A program made the position numbers and the translations under genes. DNA of 64,000 nucleotides from Nyssa sinensis (lineage: Eukaryota > Streptophyta > Magnoliopsida > Cornales > Nyssaceae), in NCBI GenBank assembly GCA_008638375.1, contig CM018032.1:30863751-30927750 (forward strand), read 5' to 3'. This document shows positions 24,080 to 32,623 of the stretch, piece by piece; the stretch's first letter is position 1; the number at the start of each line of letters is the position of its first letter. A model generated the notes under the pieces. That model saw only the letters and a program-made list of their open reading frames with translations. It was not told the origin of the DNA and did not search any database.

Positions 24080-25110
24080 CATATGCCTTGTCCTGATTGA
24101 TATTGTACCAGTTTGTTCCGTCCTGTTCAATTCTGATATGTCTTGTTCTGATAGATGTATTGTTCCGTTTTGTTCCGACATGTTCAGTTTCGATATGTCT
24201 TGATCTGATTGATGTATTGTTTTGTTTTGTTCCATCATGTTCAGTTCCGATGTGACTTGTCCGGATTGATATTGTACCATTTTGTTCCGTCATGTTCAGT
24301 TCCGATATGACTTGTCCTGATTGATATTGTTTCGTTTTGTTCCGTCATGTTCAGTTCCGATATGACTTGTCCTGATTGATATTGTTTCGTTTTGTTCCGT
24401 TATGTTCAGTTCCGATATGACTCGTCCTGATTGATATTGTACCATTTTGTTCTGTCATGTTCAGTTCCCATCTGACTTCTCCTGATTGATATTGTTTCGT
24501 TTTGTTCCGTCATGTTCAGTTCTGATGTGACTTGTCCGGATTGATATTGTACCATTTTGTTCCGTCATGTTCAGTTCCGATATGACTTGTCCTGATTGAT
24601 ATTGTTTCAGTTTTGTTCCGTCATGTTCAGTTCCGATATGACTCGTCCTGATTGATATTGTACCATTTTGTTCTGTCATGTTCAGTTCCCATATGACTTG
24701 TCCTGATTGATATTGTTTCGTTTTGTTCCGTCATGTTCAGTTCCGATGTGACTTGTCCGGATTGATATTGTACCATTTTGTTCCGTCATGTTCAGTTCCG
24801 ATATGACTTGTACCTGATTGATATTGTTTCGTTTTGTTCCGTCATGTTCAGTTCGATATGACTTGCCCTGATTGATATTGTTTCGTTTTGTTCCGCCATG
24901 TTCAGTTCCGATATGACTTGTACTGATTGATATTGTTTCGTTTTGTTCCGTCATGTTCAGTTCCGATATGACTTGTCCTGATTGATATTGTTTCGTTTTG
25001 TTCCGTCATGTTCAGTTCCGATATGACTTGACCTGATTGATATCGTACCGTTTTGATCCGCCATGTTCAGTTTCGATATGTCTTGTTCTGATTGATGTAT
25101 TGCTCTGCTT
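24080..25110 (+). repeat. 55-bp minisatellite in giant LTR (second copy)
   Basis: About 19 copies of the same 55-bp unit as at 17490-18350, with variants such as GTACCATTTTG in place of GTTTCGTTTTG. The two arrays differ in length and variant order, as expected from unequal exchange or slippage. Confidence 0.9.
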
Positions 25111-26482
25111 TGTTCCGTTATGATCCGTCCTGTTATGCCTCTGTCCTTGATTATGCCTGTGACTTGAACTAGTGTTTTGTTCCGTCTGATCCTGTTATGT
25201 ACCGTCCGTTAATCATCTGTCTGTCTTGATTGATATATGGTCCAGTTCCGTTATGATCTGTCCGAATTCTTGACTTGGTTTATAAGTTACTGCATAGATA
25301 CTGTATTTTGATGCACTGTACGGTTTTAAAAGTTAAACTGTCTGAATGCATGTTTTTAAATGCAAACTTTTATACTGTATTGTACACGGTATGATTTTGT
25401 CCCGTCCTACTATTATTTTGTTCGGTCTGTCTTGTTCCGTTTTATGGTCTATCTGATTTTGTTCTGCTATGATGTGTCTGACTCGGGGTACCATTCTGAT
25501 TATGAGCGGTCTGGCATAAGTAGGCTTGATTACGCGCCTAACTGATATATTATTGTTATGCCCTGTTATGTTCCGCCCAGTACTGATCTGTTCTGATATT
25601 TGAATTAATTGCCTATACTCTCATTGATATTGGCATCATGCACTGTTCCGTCTGTTCTGATTTGTTGTTCCGTTTAGTTCAGTCCTGTTTTATTCTACTG
25701 AAACTGCATTTAAAGTAGATTTATAAAACTGCTATTTCAGAAACAACTAAACTACCCTTGTGCTTTGTAAACAAGAAATGGTTTTGAAACCCTTGACAGG
25801 GAACCTGTGTTACTCATTGGGCTCTTCGAAGCTCACCCCATTCCCTAACATTTTTCAGGAATAATATCTGTTGGATCTGATGGCACTGATCTGTGGAGAC
25901 TGGATTACTGAGGATTGAATCTGTTTAATCAGGTGAGTGATGTAATACGACTGACTTAACTGATATGTACTAGATATAGACATGGCTCATGGATTTAAAC
26001 GGTACTCTAGAGATTATCGTTCTGCTCTGTTGTTATATGTCGAATTATAGATATGCTCTGAGGTTGAGTTGTTAGTTGTTGGATTTTAGACTTGCTCTGT
26101 CTGATACATATCCTACGGTGGATACATGAGTTGCATTCCCGTGATAAAAAAAAGAAGTTTTAAATTCCGCTGCATCTGACCCTACAGTCGGAGTGCAATT
26201 CACTGGAAAGTTCAGAAATTGCCTTCGGTTGGTCGCGTGGCGGCTGACTGGCATCACGTCCTCGACATCCGTGTAGGGTGGGGTTCAGGATGTGACAGTT
26301 CCCATTTTGATATATGTAGAACCATATTATGTTTAAATAAAGACTTTCGCTGATTTAATGTTAAGTTTTATATATTACACATTGTTGTCATTGATACAAG
26401 GAAAGAAAAAAAAGGAACGGACACAAGGTCGGCTCCGCGATACGAAATCCGCATAGGGTGGGTTTCGGGTTGTGACATATAT

Positions 26483-26909
26483 ATATACACTATAATACAT
26501 ATATACATAATTTATACATATATCATATATATTCACACCTAATATGTATATATATATATATAATTCTTATATATATACATACCCATGTGTATATATATCT
26601 ATATCATTATATACAGATAATGTATACATACACTTACATACTCATATACACATTTGTATACATAGTGTATGTATGTCTGCGATGTACGTTCTTGCGTACA
26701 CGTTTTTTTCATACTGTCTGGTCCCTCGTACGGGTAGTCCCAGGATACTCGAAATCATTTGTAATTGCATTCGTGTGTTCAACATCGTCGTGTGTTTCCA
26801 AAACTGTACATCTATCATTACAATATATGTTTGAGTTACAAGTCAGTTTTACACTGGTTGACCTGGTTTACCCTGGGTTGGGTGTTATACTTCGGGTTAG
26901 GGTGTTACA
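26483..26909 (-). repeat. LTR-like terminus, inverted, AT-microsatellite-rich
   Basis: Read on the minus strand from 26909 it starts TGTAACACCCTAACCC, like the starts of the long LTRs here. It runs into a (TA)n-rich stretch at 26483-26680 and then into the insertion at 10684-26477. The apparent reading frames in this stretch are microsatellite products. Its other end is not in the window or not recognisable. Confidence 0.5.
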
Positions 26910-28368
26910 AGCACTGTCACGCCCCAAAATTTAAAAGCCAATAACACAAGCTAATTGACATCTTAATTAGTCAAAATAATAATATTTTATTGATTTTTAC
27001 AAATATTAATCTTCACTTTTCAATTACATCATTACCTTATCATAGTATGAGTATGTTAATAAATGAGATCTAAGTTCTCAACTTGTAACCTTTCAAAGTT
27101 CTCCAAAAGATAAATATTAAGTTCTTAGTTTTACAAATTTTAAATTTAAATAGCATTAAATAAATTATATTCCATCATAACAAAAGAGCACATACTACAA
27201 AATAAGTACTCCAAAAAAAAAAGGTTGTCAAGTCATCAAGCTTTGGACTCCTTGCCATGTCCTAAAACTAGTAAAGGTTAGAACCACCCCTGGTAGGAGA
27301 ATCTAACAAAAGAAAAAATATAAATGGTGAAAGTGGATGCTCGTGCTCATGTAATGATGTTTAACATGTCAATTCTAATACGCACACAATTTATTAGCAC
27401 TAAATAAAATATATAATTTATATCAAATCATGAGAAGCTATCACAAGATCAACACAAGCATATACTAACTTTTTTCACTCAAATTTTATATTTATTTATT
27501 TATTCACTAAGACATCTTATTACCAACCAAATTGCTACTAAATATTTAGGATCAACCCCAATATTGACACAATACAGACTCGTAATATCAAATCAGTCGT
27601 TCTTGGGCTACTAACCTAAAGGACCAAGGAAACCTCTCGTGCGGGTTTACGGATAAACCCGAAGGGAGACACAATCCCAAACACAATGTATATTCTGAGT
27701 CTTGGGCATTAATTTTTTATTTGGTATATCAAGTCCAAAAAAAAAAAATTCTATATTGACACACCAAATCTCTCTTTAATATTTAAGTTTAATGAGTCAC
27801 AATAAAATATTCACATAAGATACATTATAAAAAAATAATTAGTAGCTAACATCAAACTAAGAATAATCAAATGAATTTATATTGGCATTTTAATAAGCAC
27901 TTGGTATGCATGCTTCAACATTTATAGTCATATAATCAACATATGTGAGAATAGCTACCATTTATTCAACATAATGTATTTTTAATCTACTTTGAACACA
28001 AAAGACATTTATAAGAGATAAAAATAACATTAGCATGAATTAGATCAAGATTATACATCACTAATTGAATGAAAAGCATATCAAATATTTTTAATATCAA
28101 CAACTACAAATAAAATTATAATAACATAAAATAGTATCCTAGACATTCTATTTTCAACCTTAAGTTAGAAACCCCTAGCTCTTAGTTGATGTAGTGAAGC
28201 TCTACAAAAATCTCCTCTTAGGCTCCTTGTATTTTTTTAATATTTCACTAACCAAGAGTAATAAGCTTGATATAGGAGTTAATAATAAATGGTGTTTCAA
28301 CCCTTCATAATTTCTCCAGCACTTTAAAAGATTTTTAATAGAGAAAGTTGAGAGAGGTAGAAGGAAAG

Positions 28369-29042
28369 TGATGCTGCACTTTTTGACTCGCAACACGTGA
28401 GGGCTCCGTGACCTGTAGAACACTCAGAAAGATGATCAGAGGACCACCGGATTGGCTCCGGCGGTAGCCGCTCCGATGCTTAAGTAAGTAAGGGAATTGA
28501 AAGACTGTATTGAAAGTCAAAGAATGAGCATAAGAATCCAAAGCGTACCTCTAGGGTTCAATATATAAGCCGTGGTTCTCCTAATTCTGATTAGGTTTTG
28601 CCGCCACGAATATCGGGATTTGATCATCAGAGATTTGCAGTTACCTTGTGGAGCATTGAATCGTAGATGGAGATAACCATAGATAGTAGTTTCCGTGTTG
28701 AAGGCTGTTTCCTTATTCCCCGCTTAACGGCTGTTAAGGAAACCATATATGCAGTGTCGAATAAATACTGTCCAGAACAGGAGGTCTGGACGATGTACAT
28801 GAGAATATCCTGAATGCTTCATCTGTACTGTATGACCGAGTTCATCGGTTCTGAATGATATATAAATAAGAATGCTCCGAAGGCTTATGGCTGCTTTGTA
28901 TGATAGATATATATGAGAATACCCCGAAAGCTTATAGCTGTTCTGTATGACCGACATATATGAGCTCTGTAGGATCGAGATTTGTTAATCTGGTAGGCAC
29001 ACGTGTCTCAAACTGATTGGTGTGTCTGTTTATGGTATATCA
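28369..29042 (-). repeat. Tat LTR, leftmost copy (3' LTR of a minus-sense fragment)
   Basis: A 674-bp LTR running TGATGCTGCAC...GGTATATCA on the plus strand, i.e. TGATATACC...GCAGCATCA in element sense. The outer end abuts the TSD gaaag. It differs by only a few bases from the copies at 31872, 42181 and 53164. Confidence 0.92.
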
Positions 29043-29062
29043 GCTACTCCCCTCCTGAGCCC
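29043..29062 (-). other. Polypurine tract next to leftmost Tat LTR
   Basis: In element sense GGGCTCAGGAGGGGAGTAGC directly precedes the LTR start TGATATACC. The same tract occurs at 31852-31871 and at 42854-42874. Confidence 0.8.
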
Positions 29063-29434
29063 TTGTCAAAAGCTAGGGTTTTAACTAGGGTTGAGGGCTT
29101 TGTGAAGAGTCATACGTTTTGCCTTCCCATTTCTCAAGAAGCCGGTTTAACGCGCCATTTATTGCGCAGCCTATACTCGAGAACTCATCATTACTTTCAA
29201 CCGTTGTGTCGGCTCGTCTTGGAAGGCTCATATTTCGAATGCGTATATAGAGAGAGGGAAAGGTCTTTCATACCTTTCTTCTGCATTTACTTCTACAATA
29301 CCAGATCGCCATTTGACATATCTTGGAGTTTTGGAGGATCTCCGGTGTTCATAACCCTTTCTTGATCTCAGGTTCGACTTTTAGTCCCCTTCTTCATCCC
29401 TTCTTATCTGTTTCGTCTCTTTCTCTTGTTTGTC

Positions 29435-29551
29435 ATGTCTGGCTATATAACTCAAAGATATGCACGAATGCTACAGAACAATATAACCAAAGAGGCGAGT
29501 ATTAACCAAAAGACTGTTCCATTAAACAAATGTATGTCTCAAGTACATTGA
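29435..29551 (+). pseudogene. 38-codon chimeric frame across the first inversion junction
   Basis: The first codons (ATG TCT GGC) are the start of the Tat antisense gene in block 1. The remainder comes from the 3' untranslated side of block 2, fused at 29442-29444. The frame ends at 29551. The antisense promoter region lies about 190 bp upstream, so the chimera could be transcribed. It is a by-product of the rearrangement, not an evolved gene. Confidence 0.4.
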
Positions 29552-29571
29552 AAAATAACAAAATATGGATC

Positions 29572-31479
29572 CTAAGCCTGATCAGCAGGAACAGGATCAA
29601 CGACAGGAGAAGGTTCGGCAGGTACAGTATCGACCACCTCAGTCGGTACAACCACTTCCGTGGGATCGGCCGGGAGGACATCAGCCACTTCGTCCTGATT
29701 GACCTCTGGAGGTTCAGACCCAGGCGGCACAATGGAGGAAACGTCTAGGTTAGGAAACTTGGCAAGAAGCCGAGAGCGGAAGTTATTAAACCCAAACGTA
29801 ATCAAACGATGGGCCATTCCTTCCAGCTTCGACCTCATCTCTTCCTCATTGTCCACTAATGCCTGCTCCACGGCTGCATCGAGTTGCCTACTGTGCTGGT
29901 ACCGCAAGCCGGTCATCTCCACCTGCAACCTCCTCGCCCGATCAACGGCAAGGTTCCTCTCCGATTCCATCACTATCAAGGAGTCCTGACACTCCTTCAA
30001 CTTCTCCGCAGAATCGTGAGCCTCCGACCGAGCAGTACCCAACTGGAGCCCCAGTTCGTCCAGATTGGCCCTAAGTTGGTCGAGCTCCTCTACAGATGGA
30101 GAAACCTCCACCAAAGCAGAAAGGGTATGCAAGGTCTGCATAACACAAGGAAAACGACTCAAACACCAGTAGAAACGCTTAAAGGTAAGGAAAATATGGT
30201 TCTAACGAGCTCACCTTAACCTGAAGAGCGGTCAAGTCAGCAAGCAGCTTCCCAGACGCCTGAGGCTTAATTTTAATTGAGCCTTTGGCCCAGAACTCAC
30301 TCAGAATCTTCTTGGCTCCCTGACCAGCAACGTCAGGAGCCACCGATGATGATGCCTCCTTACCCGCTCGACGAGACGGGATTGGAGGAACCACCGTAAT
30401 AGGGACGGGAGCCTCTTCCTCCCTCTCAGCAGGCCCGGGAGAGGACGAAATCAGCCTCCGCTTCTTCGGAACTGGAGGGACCACTGGAGAAAAAGCCTCC
30501 CCCACCGCAGGCGGTGATGGCCCGGACTCCCACTGAGCCATCACATTATCAGCTATCTCCTCGACACTACCCCTGGCAGCCATTAATCTATCAGGGTTGA
30601 CAATGGAAGAATGATCCCTAATGCTGGGCTTCAAAAGCTTCTTATACTGTTTCTGAATTACGGGAGAGAAATCTGGTCTCTTCCACACACTCTTAACTGC
30701 AAAGCAAACATAGAAATTGATCAGTTCAACAAATTGGCAAACAAAACAGAGTCAACGCAGCCACGGAAAAGTTAAACCTCACCCCTTGGCCCAGTGGTTC
30801 GAGGGAATGTGGAAGGTTGACCCTCGAAATTCTTGAATTCCCATCCTCCTTTAATAAAGAAGTACCATTTCTTCCAGGTCTTGTTGAAGGAGGGCACAGA
30901 AGTAAGGGGTCTGAACCCACTATCAAAAGACATGTAATAAAGGCCTTCCGCCTTTTGAAGTTTTAGATCCATATTGCTACGGATCAAGTCAAGGGACACC
31001 TTGACATTATTCATATGCCCTAATACGATAAAGCTCAACAGATGTCTCCAACTGTTAAGGTTCAGGTCTGCGGGGCACAGATCAAACCAACAAAAGAATT
31101 GTTTTATTATATCAGGAAAGGGGAGTGTAAGACCCAGTTCAAACCAGGCCAGATAGGCACAGATTTCTCCATCTCTAACATCGCCCGGGCGATCTTGAGA
31201 ATCTGGGACCCTGAAAGCGACATTTTTGGGAAGTTTGAACTTTGCCCATAACTCCTTCAGCATACTTTCAGTAATTACACTCTCACCCTCTTCTCTGCGA
31301 TCAGACCGACCAGAGGTTTCGCCAGCCCTGTTCGGGGGATCATCAAAAGCATCGACAATCCTGACCCCCGGACTAGAGGGAGGAACTACCATTCTATTTT
31401 CATCAACATTCACTAATTGCATTTGAGGATCAGTCTCAGAAGGACTCCCCAAACCAGAATGTGATTCTAAGCCAGACAT
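29572..31479 (-). CDS. Tat antisense gene (Transposase_28-like plus coiled coil), intact three-exon copy
   Basis: Read on the minus strand: exon 1 31479-30783, intron 30782-30697 (86 bp, GTGAGG...TTTGCAG), exon 2 30696-30215, intron 30214-30136 (79 bp, GTGAGC...TATGCAG), exon 3 30135-29572. Phases fit (697, 482 and 564 bases), giving 580 codons without a stop. I start at ATG 31479; the upstream codon at 31488 is TTG. Residues about 80-230 (CAYLAWFELGLTLPFPD, LNSWRHLLSFIVLGHMNN) resemble the Pfam family Transposase_28, 'putative gypsy type transposon'. PKKRR near residue 309 may be a nuclear signal. Residues about 400-500 form a heptad-rich coiled coil. It runs opposite to gag-pol, as extra antisense genes of Tat elements do. 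Function is unknown. The copies at 40671-42180 and 43247-45154 are broken. Confidence 0.75.
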
Positions 31480-31662
31480 GACGAACAAGAGAAAGAGACG
31501 AAACAGATAAGAAGGGATGAAGAAGGGGACTAAAAGTCGAACCTGAGATCAAGAAAGGGTTATGAACACCGGAGATCCTCCAAAACTCCAAGATATGTCA
31601 AATGGCGATCTGGTATTGTAGAAGTAAATGCAGAAGAAAGGTATGAAAGACCTTTCCCTCTC

Positions 31663-31670
31663 TCTATATA
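31663..31670 (-). promoter_or_regulatory. Candidate TATA box of the intact antisense gene
   Basis: TATATAGA on the minus strand, about 185 bp before the start codon and inside the element between polypurine tract and gene. The same sequence precedes the copy at 43247 (43056-43063). Confidence 0.5.
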
Positions 31671-31851
31671 CGCATTCGAAATATGAGCCTTCCAAGACGA
31701 GCCGACACAACGGTTGAAAGTAATGATGAGTTCTCGAGTATAGGCTGCGCAATAAATGGCGCGTTAAACCGGCTTCTTGAGAAATGGGAAGGCAAAACGT
31801 ATGACTCTTCACAAAGCCCTCAACCCTAGTTAAAACCCTAGCTTTTGACAA

Positions 31852-31871
31852 GGGCTCAGGGGGGGAGTAGC
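31852..31871 (+). other. Polypurine tract before the central Tat LTR
   Basis: GGCTCAGGGGGGGAGTAGC lies directly before the LTR start TGATATACC at 31872. It makes that LTR a 3' LTR for the sequence on its left, although it is also a 5' LTR for gag-pol on its right. Confidence 0.85.
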
Positions 31872-32545
31872 TGATATACCATAAACAGACACACCAATCA
31901 GTTTGAGACACGTGTGCCTACCAGATTAACAAATCTCGATCCTACAGAGCTCATATATGTCGGTCATACAGAACAGCTATAAGCTTTCGGGGTATTCTCA
32001 TATATATCTATCATACAGAACAGCCATAAGCCTTCGGAGCATTCTTATTTATATATCATTCAGAACCGATGAACTCGGTCATACAGTACAGATGAAGCAT
32101 TCAGGATATTCTCATGTACATCGTCCAGACCTCCTGTTCTGGACAGTATTTATTCGACACTGCATATATGGTTTCCTTAACAGCCGTTAAGCGGGGAATA
32201 AGGAAACAGCCTTCAACACGGAAACTACTATCTATGGTTATCTCCATCTACGATTCAATGCTCCACAAGGTAACTGCAAATCTCTGATGATCAAATCCCG
32301 ATATTCGTGGCGGCAAAACCTAATCAGAATTAGGAGAACCACGGCTTATATATTGAACCCTAGAGGTACGCTTTGGATTCTTATGCTCATTCTTTGACTT
32401 TCAATACAGTCTTTCAATTCCCTTACTTACTTAAGCATCGGAGCGGCTACCGCCGGAGCCAATCCGGTGGTCCTCTGATCATCTTTCTGAGTGTTCTACA
32501 GGTCACGGAGCCCTCACGTGTTGCGAGTCAAAAAGTGCAGCATCA
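31872..32545 (+). repeat. Central Tat LTR, shared as 3' and 5' LTR
   Basis: A 674-bp LTR, TGATATACC...GCAGCATCA, with a polypurine tract on its left and a PBS on its right. A single LTR with both neighbours is what a tandem element or a one-LTR circle would give. TATATAT at 32347-32353 is the likely core promoter for gag-pol. Confidence 0.92.
32347..32353 (+). promoter_or_regulatory. TATA box in central Tat LTR
   Basis: TATATAT about 275 bp before the gag start and about 190 bp before the LTR end, a usual place for an LTR core promoter. The same sequence is present in all four LTR copies. Confidence 0.5.
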
Positions 32546-32548
32546 GTT

Positions 32549-32565
32549 TGGCGCCGTCTGTGGGA
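32549..32565 (+). other. Tat primer binding site (plus block)
   Basis: TGGCGCCGTCTGTGGGA lies three bases after the LTR end. This PBS form is usual in Tat-lineage elements. Confidence 0.85.
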
Positions 32566-32623
32566 ATCGACTAATCTCTACGTGCTTTATTCGTAAACTC
32601 ATCTTTTTCCCCACCGAAAAACC

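Larger units (their letters stand above)
20206..26297 (+). mobile_element. Giant solo LTR (6.1 kb), second copy
   Basis: Starts TGTAACACCCCGACTT, ends GGGTTCAGGATGTGACA, with TSD gttcc at 20201-20205 and 26298-26302. It is the same family as 13622-19538 and collinear with it, but with a longer minisatellite (24080-25110). Features: antisense tRNA-like segment 20623-20705, TATATA near 20713 and TATATAA at 20730, splice-donor-like AGGTAAAC (GT at 21153), modules of about 140 bp (22310-23460), and CTAACATTTTTCAG ending at 25858. No coding sequence and no internal LTR repeat were found. Confidence 0.85.
10684..26477 (+). mobile_element. Solo LTR, about 3.8 kb net, carrying two nested solo LTRs
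   Basis: Three pieces (10684-13621, 19544-20205, 26303-26477; 3775 bp together) read as one LTR related to the insertion at 58003-61369: the stretch around 13110-13560 matches 60190-60600, and both continue with a GGTATGCCGGGCCCC box. It starts TATAACAACCCGACCC (TG changed to TA) and ends GGGTTGTGACA. The flanking tatat repeats (10679-10683, 26478-26482) are a plausible but weak TSD in AT-rich DNA. A degenerate B-box-like GGAATCAAATCC lies on the minus strand at 10868-10857. No coding sequence is seen. Confidence 0.72.

Noticed and set aside
24051..25110. Several open frames on the minus strand with TEQNGTISIRTSHIGTEHDG-like words
   Set aside because: They are translations of the 55-bp minisatellite; the unit length cycles through frames and no protein family is seen.
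26544..26934. Two overlapping open frames rich in Y, I and T
   Set aside because: They translate (TA)n and TATACA-type microsatellite and the inverted LTR end.
29003..29365. 120-codon frame over LTR end and polypurine tract, repeated at 31911-31549
   Set aside because: It spans the LTR boundary and polypurine tract, and the antisense gene's ATG lies farther on in a different context; most likely chance.
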